Source of the DNA: Bacteroidales bacterium
GTDB taxonomy: Bacteria; Bacteroidota; Bacteroidia; Bacteroidales; F082
DNA length: 64,000 bases
NCBI GenBank assembly: GCA_019454985.1
Contig: JACFNF010000016.1
Coordinates: forward strand, 1 to 64,000
Direction: 5' to 3'
Of this stretch, positions 44,574-51,954 are shown one piece after another. The position numbers and the translations under genes were made by a program. Positions within the stretch are counted from its first letter, which is position 1. Each line of letters begins with the position of its first letter. Below the pieces are notes generated by a model, which was given only the letters and a program-made list of their open reading frames with translations, had not been told where the DNA came from and did no database searches.

Positions 44574-45917
44574 ATGAAAGCATTTAAAGCATACGACATT
44601 CGCGGCGAATGGGAAATTGATTTCAACGCTGAGGATGTTTACAGAATTGGTTTTTTTCTTCCCGGAATTCTCAAAGCAAATACAATCTTAGTTGGACGCG
44701 ATTTGCGTCATTCATCCGATACCGTTTTCAATGCTTTGAGTCGTGGCATCACCGACGCCGGAGCCAATGTACACGATGCTGGACTTTGCACAACTCCCTT
44801 GATCTATTGGGCCACCGGGCACTACAATTATAAGGGTTCCGTGATGATCACCGCATCGCATAATCCCAAAAACCACAATGGATTGAAAGTTTCAGGCGCC
44901 GGTGTGATGCCAGTCGGTTATGAAAATGGCCTTCGAGATTTGGAATATCTTGTTGAAAACAACAACATTACACCCTCAGAAATAAAAGGACAAATTCAAA
45001 AAATTGAGCCGCAATCCGAATATCTTCGTTTCCTGAAATCATATGTCAACCCCTTGTCCAATATTCGGGTAGGGATTGATTGCAGCAACGGGATGGCTGC
45101 ACTTTTCGTCAAACAGTTGATCGGAAATGAGCCTTTCTATATCAACGACACAGCCGACGGCAGTTTCCCGGGGCACGAGCCCAATCCGTTAGAACCGGAG
45201 AATCAGGAACAAATCAAGGAGTTAGTCATCAAAAAACTATGTGATATCGGTTTGATTTTCGATGGCGATGCCGACCGCGTCATGTTTATTGACGAAAAAG
45301 GAAATTTTGTGTCGCCCGATCTGATGATTGCCCTGCTCGGTCATTTTTTCTTTGAGATCCAAGGTCGAAACGGCATTGTGCTCCAAGATATCCGCAGTTC
45401 GAAAGCCATCGGTGAATATCTTCAACAATTTGGAGCAGAAGTAGAGACCTGGAGGGTTGGTCGCGCCTATGCAGCATCTAAGCTACGTGAAATCAACGGG
45501 TTGTATGGAGGTGAATTGGCTGGTCATTACTACTTCCGCGATTTTTACTATTCAGACAGCGGCCTGATGGCAGCGCTCATTGTACTCGGCCTGGTAGATC
45601 AGTTTAAAGCAAAAGGCATCAGTTTATCGCAATTGATCCAGAAAATTTCGCCTTACCACAACAGCGGTGAAATCAATTTTAAGGTAGAAGCCAAACAAGA
45701 TGCCATTCAGGCCGTTGTGGACTATTTCGCCTCAAAAGAAAAACCGCAACGTATGCTTACTTTTGACGGAGTCCGACTCGATTATCCAACTTTCTGGCTC
45801 AATATCCGTCCATCTAATACCGAACCTTATCTGCGATTTATCGCCGAATCGGTGAATCAGGAAGAGCTCCGTTTTCTCATTCAAAAAACCAAGGAAATTA
45901 TTGCCACATTCAAATGA
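44574..45917 (+). CDS. Phosphomannomutase/phosphoglucomutase
   Basis: The protein has 447 residues from ATG 44574; a TTG three bases earlier is rejected. Family motifs: FKAYDIRGEWEI, the phosphoserine loop TASHNPKNHNGLK, the metal-binding IFDGDADRVMF, the sugar-specificity loop YGGELAGHYYF, and the C-terminal phosphate-binding RPSNTEPYLRFI. It interconverts hexose 1- and 6-phosphates for polysaccharide precursors. Whether mannose or glucose is preferred cannot be read with certainty; the GGELAGHYYF loop fits the PMM/PGM group. It overlaps the downstream TPR lipoprotein by ATGA. Confidence 0.9.
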   Translation: MKAFKAYDIRGEWEIDFNAEDVYRIGFFLPGILKANTILVGRDLRHSSDTVFNALSRGITDAGANVHDAGLCTTPLIYWATGHYNYKGSVMITASHNPKNHNGLKVSGAGVMPVGYENGLRDLEYLVENNNITPSEIKGQIQKIEPQSEYLRFLKSYVNPLSNIRVGIDCSNGMAALFVKQLIGNEPFYINDTADGSFPGHEPNPLEPENQEQIKELVIKKLCDIGLIFDGDADRVMFIDEKGNFVSPDLMIALLGHFFFEIQGRNGIVLQDIRSSKAIGEYLQQFGAEVETWRVGRAYAASKLREINGLYGGELAGHYYFRDFYYSDSGLMAALIVLGLVDQFKAKGISLSQLIQKISPYHNSGEINFKVEAKQDAIQAVVDYFASKEKPQRMLTFDGVRLDYPTFWLNIRPSNTEPYLRFIAESVNQEELRFLIQKTKEIIATFK

Positions 45918-46354
45918 TGAAGAATTTTGTGAACTGTCCTTTCCCATTGCCAGCTTTTTGGTTGGCCGCAATCATACTCCCCATGATTTTTTCGGCTTGC
46001 GGGCCAAATATCGAAAAATCCCAGTCTCATCTTCTCAAAGGGATTGATCTTACTTTTCAGGCGCAGCATTCAGAGGCGCTTGTCGAGTTTAATCAGGCCA
46101 TCAAATTCAATGACCATTCGTTTGAAGCCTATTATTATCGGGCTGCCTGCAAACGCAATCTGAAAGACAACGATGGCGCAATGGCCGATTACAAAAAAGC
46201 CATCGAGCTGAAGCCCGATTATGCCGAAGCGCATTTCGGACTCGGGCAGTTATACGATTATCTTCAAGATCGTCAGATGGCTTGCTTTCATTATCTCAAA
46301 GCCGAGTCACTGGGGCTTCCGAATGTAGGCGACTACACCCGTTGGTGTAAATAA
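45914..46354 (+). CDS. TPR lipoprotein
   Basis: The protein has 146 residues. A lipoprotein signal ends at the lipobox IFSAC (Cys28), so it is lipidated and envelope-located. Residues ~38-140 hold three TPR motifs (ALVEFNQAIKFNDHSFEAYY, AMADYKKAIELKPDYAEAHF and a shorter last copy). Short TPR lipoproteins of this type act as adaptors; the partner is unknown. It overlaps the phosphohexomutase stop by four bases and ends 10 bp before the converging zinc-ribbon gene, with no clear terminator between. Confidence 0.75.
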   Translation: MMKNFVNCPFPLPAFWLAAIILPMIFSACGPNIEKSQSHLLKGIDLTFQAQHSEALVEFNQAIKFNDHSFEAYYYRAACKRNLKDNDGAMADYKKAIELKPDYAEAHFGLGQLYDYLQDRQMACFHYLKAESLGLPNVGDYTRWCK

Positions 46355-46364
46355 ATGCCGGTTT

Positions 46365-46790
46365 TCATGGCTGATTCTGTTCGGCAACGTCCAAAAAGCT
46401 TTTCAAAACCGACATTTTGTCAGGGTTCTCACGGCACTCTAAAATTTTAACCTTAAATTTCCAGCACGTCATTTGCCGGCGATCCATTGAACGCGAAAGC
46501 TGATAGGACGACACCTCAGGCTCCGAACAAACCCGTTTTGCCAACTCAACTGCCTCAGTCAGTGGCATTTTGCAATGGTGAAAAATGGTATGTGCGGTGG
46601 CCGATTCCTCAGTTTTACAGCGTGTGCAGCGCCGTGAATAAGGCTTCTTGCCTTTACAATAATTGGTATGGCCGCATTTGCGACACACAAAACCCTCCTT
46701 CCACTTGTCTTCGGCCAATAGTTTCAGATAAACCTCTTCCAAATCCTGTATTTTTTCCATTTCGTTAGTAGAACTGTCTTTCAAAACCAT
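46365..46790 (-). CDS. Stand-alone IS1595-type transposase zinc ribbon
   Basis: The protein has 141 residues from the ATG at 46790; the in-frame TTG at 46820 lies inside the -7 box. A zinc ribbon (CRKCGHTNYCKGK, then RRCTRCKTE; two CxxC pairs) is followed by TAHTIFHHCKMPLTEAVELA and a helix-turn-helix-like stretch (EVSSYQLSRSMDRRQMTCWK). This matches the N-terminal DNA-binding half of IS1595/ISXO2 transposases, but the DDE catalytic domain is absent, no terminal inverted repeats are visible and the frame is intact. It is probably a domesticated DNA-binding protein, divergent from a thioredoxin gene. A small transposase remnant is the alternative. Confidence 0.6.
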   Translation of the reverse strand: MVLKDSSTNEMEKIQDLEEVYLKLLAEDKWKEGFVCRKCGHTNYCKGKKPYSRRCTRCKTEESATAHTIFHHCKMPLTEAVELAKRVCSEPEVSSYQLSRSMDRRQMTCWKFKVKILECRENPDKMSVLKSFLDVAEQNQP

Positions 46791-46817
46791 TTTCTTACGT
46801 TCGGCATAAAATTTGTA

Positions 46818-46825
46818 CAAAATTA
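46818..46825 (-). promoter_or_regulatory. -7 box TAATTTTG (minus) of the zinc-ribbon gene
   Basis: This perfect TAnnTTTG box on the minus strand lies 27 nt upstream of ATG 46790. The TTG at 46820 falls within it. Confidence 0.5.
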
Positions 46826-46838
46826 CGAAAAGTGATAA

Positions 46839-46849
46839 TAAAGCGATTT
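46839..46849 (+). promoter_or_regulatory. TAAAGCGATTT motif, thioredoxin site 1
   Basis: This 11-bp sequence lies between the divergent -7 boxes (46818-46825 minus, 46860-46867 plus), about 10 nt upstream of the plus box. The same 11-mer occurs at 51493-51503 and inverted at 51423-51433 before another thioredoxin gene. It is a candidate operator; the binding protein is unknown. Confidence 0.4.
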
Positions 46850-46859
46850 AGAAAAACAT

Positions 46860-46867
46860 TACTTTTG
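46860..46867 (+). promoter_or_regulatory. -7 box TACTTTTG of the thioredoxin pair
   Basis: This perfect TAnnTTTG box lies 23 nt before the ATG at 46891, with the TAAAGCGATTT motif just upstream. Confidence 0.5.
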
Positions 46868-46890
46868 CAAAAAATTCCAAAACTCTAATC

Positions 46891-47373
46891 ATGATTAAAA
46901 ATCTGCTCCTCTCGCTCAGCACCCTGCTGATTCTTACCACTGCCTGCTCTAACACCGCTGCCAATCAGGGTGATGACAAGAAACCCATTGAAAAAACATC
47001 CGATGGTGGCAAAGTAGAATTTCTCACATACGACTCTTTTTTAAACAAAGTCTGGAATTTTGAGAAAAACCCACAGGAATTTGTTTATGCCGGCGAACTA
47101 CCTGCCATTGTTGACTTTTATGCCGACTGGTGTGCTCCCTGTCGCAAAATTGCACCCATCATGGATCAGTTGGCTAAAGAATATGACGGTAAACTGAAAA
47201 TCTATAAGATCAATGTGGACAAAGAGCAACAATTGGCTGCTGTGTTTCAGATTCGCAGCATTCCGAGTGTGCTTTTTATCCCGCAAACCGGCCAGCCGAT
47301 GATGCAAGCCGGTGCATTGACCGAAGAAATGTACAGAAAAGTTGTTGATGAACAGCTTGTTAAAAAGAATTGA
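46891..47373 (+). CDS. Thioredoxin-like lipoprotein
   Basis: The protein has 160 residues. A lipoprotein signal (lipobox LTTAC, Cys19) predicts membrane anchoring on the periplasmic side. Residues ~55-155 form a thioredoxin fold with the active site WCAPCRK (Cys81, Cys84) and the cis-proline region IRSIPSVLFIP. It is likely a periplasmic or envelope disulfide reductase or oxidant-defence protein. It is followed 25 bp later by a cytoplasmic thioredoxin of very similar sequence (both have KVWNFEKN/KVFNYEQN before the fold), so the pair probably arose by duplication with a lipoprotein signal gained or lost. Confidence 0.88.
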   Translation: MIKNLLLSLSTLLILTTACSNTAANQGDDKKPIEKTSDGGKVEFLTYDSFLNKVWNFEKNPQEFVYAGELPAIVDFYADWCAPCRKIAPIMDQLAKEYDGKLKIYKINVDKEQQLAAVFQIRSIPSVLFIPQTGQPMMQAGALTEEMYRKVVDEQLVKKN

Positions 47374-47398
47374 TGAACTTTAACAGAAAAATTACAAA

Positions 47399-47752
47399 AT
47401 GGAACATTTAACAAAAGACACTTTCCTTAGCAAAGTTTTCAACTACGAACAAAACAAAGACTGGAAATACGAAGGTGATCTGCCCTGCCTGATTGATTTT
47501 TACGCCGATTGGTGCCAGCCTTGCAAAATGGTTGCTCCTATTCTTGAAGATTTGTCGAAGGAATACGCCGGAAAGATCCACATCTATAAAGTTGATACGG
47601 AAGATCAGGTTGAGCTTTCGAGCGTGTTTGGCATTCGCAGCATTCCATCGCTTCTTTTCTGCCCCAAAGAGGGTCAGCCACAGATGGCGATGGGCGCCCT
47701 GCCTAAAGAGTCGCTTCGCCAGGCCATCAACGAAGTATTGCTCAAACAATAA
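47399..47752 (+). CDS. Thioredoxin
   Basis: The protein has 117 residues, cytoplasmic (no signal). The thioredoxin fold has the active site DWCQPCKM (Cys39, Cys42; glutamine where most thioredoxins have glycine), followed by the cis-proline segment IRSIPSLLFCP. It reduces protein disulfides with electrons from thioredoxin reductase, whose gene is at 51955. It is likely co-transcribed with the upstream lipoprotein thioredoxin and ends at a strong terminator. The WCQPC motif may shift redox potential or partner choice. Confidence 0.88.
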   Translation: MEHLTKDTFLSKVFNYEQNKDWKYEGDLPCLIDFYADWCQPCKMVAPILEDLSKEYAGKIHIYKVDTEDQVELSSVFGIRSIPSLLFCPKEGQPQMAMGALPKESLRQAINEVLLKQ

Positions 47753-47766
47753 ACCTCAATACAAAC

Positions 47767-47796
47767 GAAAAAGGCAGCCCTTAGGCTGCCTTTTTC
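47767..47796. terminator. Bidirectional intrinsic terminator
   Basis: The stem AAAAAGGCAGCC/GGCTGCCTTTTT has a ctta loop and ends the thioredoxin operon. Its A and T runs on both sides allow activity in either direction. Confidence 0.88.
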
Positions 47797-47810
47797 GTTT
47801 GTAGAAGCCG

Positions 47811-47818
47811 TAAATTTG
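47811..47818 (+). promoter_or_regulatory. -7 box TAAATTTG
   Basis: This perfect TAnnTTTG box ends 5 nt before the ATG at 47824, so the message would be nearly leaderless. Confidence 0.45.
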
Positions 47819-47823
47819 CGGTC

Positions 47824-48471
47824 ATGAAACAAAGTCGGCTTTTGCTTCCCACCTCTTATTTCCCGCCCATCGGCTGGATGGCTTATTATCTTCATTCGTC
47901 CAACGTATGGATTGAACTCACGGAAACTTATCCCAAGCAAACCATTCGCAACCGTTGTTATATTCTTACACCACAGGGGCCGGCACACCTGACTGTTCCT
48001 GTGGTCAAAACACAGGGTAACCATAGCCTAACTTCACAGATTGAAGTTTTTTATGAAGACGGATGGCCTCGCAAACACTGGAGAACCTTATATTCTGCCT
48101 ACAACAAGTCGCCTTTTTTTCAGTTTTATCGGCATCGTTTCGAGCAATTTTTCGAAACACGTCCAACCACTTTGGTCGAATTGAACGAGGCCGCGCTTGC
48201 GCTGGTTTTAGATTTACTGAAGGTGACCAAAAAGCATGATTTCACGCCAGAATGGCAGGCTCATTGGCCCGATGTTTACGATTTACGCACTGCATTTGAA
48301 CTTACATCTTATGGAAACATCAACAGATACCCTGAATATATTCAGGTCTTTTCCGACCGACAGCCATTCCGACCAAATCTCAGCATTCTCGATTTGCTTT
48401 TCAATTTAGGCCCCGAAGCACTCAAATACGTTGAAAAGCTGAGTCCGATTATTCAGGATAGGCAATCCTGA
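47824..48471 (+). CDS. WbqC-like family protein
   Basis: The protein has 215 residues with no signal. WbqC-family features are LLPTSYFPPIGWMAYYLHSS at the N-terminus, RNRCYILTPQGPAHLTVPV, and KHWRTLYSAYNKSPFFQFY. The family is found in many polysaccharide and natural-product loci and is thought to be an enzyme, but its activity is not established here. The start is an ATG almost immediately after the -7 box. The last 23 bp overlap the stop of the converging 7TM-HD gene, so the two transcripts must overlap. Confidence 0.75.
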   Translation: MKQSRLLLPTSYFPPIGWMAYYLHSSNVWIELTETYPKQTIRNRCYILTPQGPAHLTVPVVKTQGNHSLTSQIEVFYEDGWPRKHWRTLYSAYNKSPFFQFYRHRFEQFFETRPTTLVELNEAALALVLDLLKVTKKHDFTPEWQAHWPDVYDLRTAFELTSYGNINRYPEYIQVFSDRQPFRPNLSILDLLFNLGPEALKYVEKLSPIIQDRQS

Positions 48472-50500
48472 CATGATAGCTGTTGAGCAGTTTTTTCTTC
48501 AAAATACCTTTCACCACCCGTATATCCCTAAAGGTGATGTTGGCATTCACAAACTGATTGGTCTCGATTTGCTTGCTGATAATATATTCTACCAAATCAT
48601 TGATTTTTTGTTCGTCCGGCTCTTTCATGCTTCGGGAGGCAGCTTCCACTGAATCTGCCATCATCACCACGGCTGTTTCTTTTGAAAAAGGAAGCGGGCC
48701 GGGATAACAGAAATCACGTTCATCCACGTTGAGTCCCGGGTTCATGCGTTGCTGCATTACATAAAAATAATTCACGCGGCTGGTTCCGTGATGTGTCCGG
48801 ATAAAATCAATGATTTGATCAGGAATATTGGCTTTTCGCGCTGTTTCTATGCCTTTAATCACATGTCCGATTATGATTTCGGCGCTTTCGGCCGGCATCA
48901 GATCGTCATGAGGATTATAGCTGCCCATCTGGTTTTCAATAAAATAATATGGTTCGGCCATTTTTCCGATATCATGATAAAGTGCACCGGTGCGGGCCAG
49001 CAACACATTTCCGCCAATGGCGTAAAGCGCTTCCTCGGCAAAATTGGCAACCTGCATCGAATGTTGGAAAGTTCCCGGCGCACGTGAGGCTAACTCCCTG
49101 AGTAACGGACTATTGGTGTTGCTAAGTTCGAGAAGGGTAAGGTCGGTAATAAGTCCAAAAAGGCGTTCAAGAAAATAAATCATCGGCAGGGCCAGCAGCG
49201 TCAAAGCTGCACTCAAGGCAAAAAACCAAATGGTTTTTGTGTCAATCAGCGCAAATTCAGAAACCTGAATAAAACTGAAACCGGTGTATATAATCAGATA
49301 GGTCAGAAAAATAAGTCCCGAAGTCCGGAAAAAATAAACTCTGCGTCCATGTTGATCTAAACTGAAAACGACCACATAGCCCACAATCAATTGCAGAAAC
49401 ACAAACTGAAAAGCGTTGGGCACTACAATCGAGACCAAAAAAATGGTGAGCAGATGAACCAAAACGGTGGTGCGGGAATCGAAAAAAGTAATTAAAATGA
49501 TAGGCAGCAGCCCAAAAGGTAAAAGATAAACCAGGCCGGCTTCACGTGAGAGGATCAGGTAGCTGGGTAAAATGGTCAGGAGCATGAGCAACAAAATCAG
49601 GTTGATTTTTTTCAACTCATTGAACAGCTCGTTGCGCAAAAAACGGATAAAAAGGAAAAGTGTGGTAAACACGGCCAAGACGAGGATAAACTGCCCAACC
49701 AAAAGGGTGTTTATCCGTTTAAAGTCACCGGTCCGTTGCTCTGTCTCGGCTCGTAATGAGTTGAGTTTCATAAACTTTTCCTCATTCACCACATCGCCTT
49801 CCGAAATGATCAGCTCGCCCTGCTGCACAAGGCCATAAGTTTCCGACATTTTTTCGAATGCAGCCTGGAGTTCCTGTTTCGACATTTTTTCGTTGTACAC
49901 CAAATTCTGCACAAACGATTCGCTCACAATCTGAACCACTAATTGTTTGTCCACAAAACGGGCAGTGTCTGCCATTCGCGTTGCAAATTCATATGCCGAA
50001 GCGATGGTAAACAAGTCGGAAAGGGCATAAACGCTTGCCACTCTGTCGCGAACCACCTGAATACGCTGGTCTTTACCAGCCTTATCCAACACTTTATGAT
50101 GTTGAATCACTCCCCTGTTTTCGACCGTTTCAAAAATTTTCAGGACAAGCTGGCGGGTTTTCCTCCGGTTGAGTAACTGATCGGGAAGTTTTTCGTCGAG
50201 CAGCAGATGGAGCGCTTCACGGGCTTTAGCCGTGGCCTCTGCATCAAATTCAAAATAAGGATAATTCTGGTTTTCAATACGTTCTCTCTCCTCCGAAAGC
50301 TGTCGGTCGGATTTATGAATGGCAAAATCAAAAGGAGCATATAAGGTGGGGTGATTCCAGGGTTTGCCAGCCTGAAACTCATATTTAAACTTCCCGACAC
50401 GCGGCAAAAACCACATGACTAAGATGATGGCAATGACAAACGAAACGACTTTGAACCACTCGTAGGATTTGTGCTGCAATTTGCTGAGGATGTTTTTCAT
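48449..50500 (-). CDS. 7TM-HD membrane phosphohydrolase (PgpH-like)
   Basis: The protein has 683 residues from the ATG at 50500 (the next upstream start lies beyond the -7 box). An N-terminal membrane segment, a periplasmic extracellular domain (~40-270, 7TM-HD extracellular type), seven membrane helices (~280-470) and a cytoplasmic HD domain (TGALYHDIGKMAEPYYF and IGHVIKGIETARKANIP) are visible. This is the PgpH/YqfF family; in other bacteria it hydrolyses the second messenger c-di-AMP. YbbR (a possible cyclase partner) occurs in this window, but no diadenylate cyclase does. Function is inferred from family. Confidence 0.85.
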   Translation of the reverse strand: MKNILSKLQHKSYEWFKVVSFVIAIILVMWFLPRVGKFKYEFQAGKPWNHPTLYAPFDFAIHKSDRQLSEERERIENQNYPYFEFDAEATAKAREALHLLLDEKLPDQLLNRRKTRQLVLKIFETVENRGVIQHHKVLDKAGKDQRIQVVRDRVASVYALSDLFTIASAYEFATRMADTARFVDKQLVVQIVSESFVQNLVYNEKMSKQELQAAFEKMSETYGLVQQGELIISEGDVVNEEKFMKLNSLRAETEQRTGDFKRINTLLVGQFILVLAVFTTLFLFIRFLRNELFNELKKINLILLLMLLTILPSYLILSREAGLVYLLPFGLLPIILITFFDSRTTVLVHLLTIFLVSIVVPNAFQFVFLQLIVGYVVVFSLDQHGRRVYFFRTSGLIFLTYLIIYTGFSFIQVSEFALIDTKTIWFFALSAALTLLALPMIYFLERLFGLITDLTLLELSNTNSPLLRELASRAPGTFQHSMQVANFAEEALYAIGGNVLLARTGALYHDIGKMAEPYYFIENQMGSYNPHDDLMPAESAEIIIGHVIKGIETARKANIPDQIIDFIRTHHGTSRVNYFYVMQQRMNPGLNVDERDFCYPGPLPFSKETAVVMMADSVEAASRSMKEPDEQKINDLVEYIISKQIETNQFVNANITFRDIRVVKGILKKKLLNSYHVRIAYPE

Positions 50501-50519
50501 GTGAAAGGCTTCAACCTGA

Positions 50520-50527
50520 CAAAAATA
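50520..50527 (-). promoter_or_regulatory. -7 box TATTTTTG (minus)
   Basis: This perfect TAnnTTTG box lies 19 nt upstream of the 7TM-HD start on the minus strand. Confidence 0.5.
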
Positions 50528-50553
50528 GAAAATATGCTTCATGAAAACACAGG

Positions 50554-50586
50554 TTGGAGTAACAAAGGCCGGATTTGCTATTTTTG
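50554..50586 (+). promoter_or_regulatory. Promoter TTG-N22-TATTTTTG
   Basis: A TTG (50554-50556) lies 22 nt before a perfect -7 box (50579-50586). The ATG at 50606 follows after about 19 nt, which places the NlpC/P60 start there and not at the earlier in-frame start. Confidence 0.55.
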
Positions 50587-50605
50587 TTCAAAATTGTTGT
50601 TTGTA

Positions 50606-51370
50606 ATGGCCTATATATACAGCCTTCTGAGTCAGATTCCAATGCGCCGTATGCCCGATGAAAGAGCCGAGATGGTTAATCAGCTCTTATATGGCGAAGC
50701 TTTTGAATTGCTTCATCGCGAGACACACTGGCTTTTTATCCGCTGCCTTTTCGATGGCTACGAAGGCTGGATTACTTCGTGGCCTTCCGATCCCTCGAAC
50801 AGGTTTTCGGAAGAACCCCCACCATTGGCAACACACCTGATTGTCAACCCATTGGCCGAAGTTCATGATTCCACTGGGAATAGTTTTCGTCTCAGCTTCG
50901 GGTCAGAATTGCGCGAAAACCTGCATTATCGAAACGAAGATGTTATAGCCAACCCTTTCACACACCCCTTGAGCATGCGCGAAAAAACCGATCTGCTGAT
51001 GTCGTTTGCAACAAAATTGTTGTGGACACCCTATCTGTGGGGAGGGCGGACTTCTTTAGGCATGGATTGTTCGGGTTTCATCCAACTCATTCACAAAGTC
51101 GCAGGTATTACACTTCCGCGTGATGCCTGGCAACAGGCCGAGCATGGTCAAACCATTGATTTTTTACAAGAAGCCGAAGTCGGCGATTTGGTCTTTTTCG
51201 ATAACGAGGAAGGGAAAATAAGTCATGTTGGCATCTTAACCGACAACAAAACTGTCATTCATGCCTCGGGATATGTCAAAACTGACAGGATTGACCATCA
51301 TGGAATTTTCAATGTCAGTCAAAAAAGATACACTCACAAACTACGCATTATCAAGCGACTTTCCCTTTAA
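50606..51370 (+). CDS. NlpC/P60 (C40) peptidase
   Basis: The protein has 254 residues. N-terminal ~100 residues form an SH3-like domain (QIPMRRMPDERAEMVNQLL; FDGYEGWITSW). The NlpC/P60 domain has the catalytic Cys155 (GMDCSGF), His207 (ISHVGI) and His219 (IHASG). These enzymes cleave peptidoglycan stem peptides, usually gamma-D-Glu-diamino-acid bonds. No clear signal peptide is present, which is common in this group and often means cytoplasmic recycling of imported muropeptides. It is divergent from the 7TM-HD gene. Confidence 0.85.
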   Translation: MAYIYSLLSQIPMRRMPDERAEMVNQLLYGEAFELLHRETHWLFIRCLFDGYEGWITSWPSDPSNRFSEEPPPLATHLIVNPLAEVHDSTGNSFRLSFGSELRENLHYRNEDVIANPFTHPLSMREKTDLLMSFATKLLWTPYLWGGRTSLGMDCSGFIQLIHKVAGITLPRDAWQQAEHGQTIDFLQEAEVGDLVFFDNEEGKISHVGILTDNKTVIHASGYVKTDRIDHHGIFNVSQKRYTHKLRIIKRLSL

Positions 51371-51422
51371 CGCGCTCTTTACCAAATCAAAAGGACTTCC
51401 AATCTAGAAAAGCAGTCAGTTT

Positions 51423-51433
51423 AAATCGCTTTA
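51423..51433 (-). promoter_or_regulatory. TAAAGCGATTT motif, site 2 (inverted)
   Basis: AAATCGCTTTA, the exact reverse complement of the motif at 46839 and 51493, lies upstream of the thioredoxin-trxB genes. With the copy at 51493-51503 it forms an 11-bp inverted repeat separated by 59 nt, enclosing the sigma-54-like promoter. Confidence 0.4.
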
Positions 51434-51443
51434 GTATCACCCT

Positions 51444-51460
51444 TTGGCATGATTTATGAT
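51444..51460 (+). promoter_or_regulatory. Possible sigma-54-type promoter
   Basis: TTGGCATGATTTATGAT resembles -24/-12 promoters: GG at 51446, then a 10-nt spacing, then GA where GC is normal. No TAnnTTTG box is seen before this gene, making a non-primary sigma promoter plausible, but one mismatch at the key -12 position lowers confidence. Confidence 0.3.
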
Positions 51461-51492
51461 TCGGGGGGTGGAAATAACATTTTTTTAACAAT

Positions 51493-51503
51493 TAAAGCGA
51501 TTT
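51493..51503 (+). promoter_or_regulatory. TAAAGCGATTT motif, site 3
   Basis: This copy ends 4 bp before the ATG at 51508, in the ribosome-binding region. Binding here would block transcription or translation. Confidence 0.4.
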
Positions 51504-51507
51504 TCAA

Positions 51508-51858
51508 ATGGTACTTCCAACAAATCTCAAGCATGTTGCAACAGCAGCAGAACTCAACGAACTTATCAACAGCGAAGCCAACGTCATGGTATGTTGCGGG
51601 CGCATGGGGCCCATGTGTATTCCGGTTTACGGCATCATGGAAGAACTTGAAGACGAGTATAAACATGTAGCTTTCCGTGATATGATGTTCGATTCGCCCG
51701 AGGCAGCTGTCATCCGCAATCTGCCGGAATGTCGCAGTTTCATGGGACTTCCCTTCACCGTATATTTCAAAGATGGCAAAGTAGCTGCCGCAACGAGCAG
51801 TATCCAGAACCGCGACCAGATTACCACAATTCTTGATCGTGAATTTGGTAAAGCATAG
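51508..51858 (+). CDS. Atypical thioredoxin-fold protein
   Basis: The protein has 116 residues. The thioredoxin fold is recognisable (MVCCGRMGPMCIPVYGIMEE, FMGLPFTVYFKDGKVAAAT with cis-proline). When aligned on the helix after the active site, the CxxC position reads GPMC: the N-terminal Cys is replaced by Gly34 and only Cys37 remains, with two extra cysteines (29, 30) in the preceding strand. It may act as a monothiol or use a different Cys pair. It lies 97 bp upstream of trxB and may be its partner. Confidence 0.7.
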   Translation: MVLPTNLKHVATAAELNELINSEANVMVCCGRMGPMCIPVYGIMEELEDEYKHVAFRDMMFDSPEAAVIRNLPECRSFMGLPFTVYFKDGKVAAATSSIQNRDQITTILDREFGKA

Positions 51859-51954
51859 ACGATTGAATAAAGGAAGAAAGCTCTTCCGGTAATTTTGGGG
51901 TGCAGCTTTTTTCCTTTTCACTTTCATTTACAACAAGATTTCCTAATATTTCCC

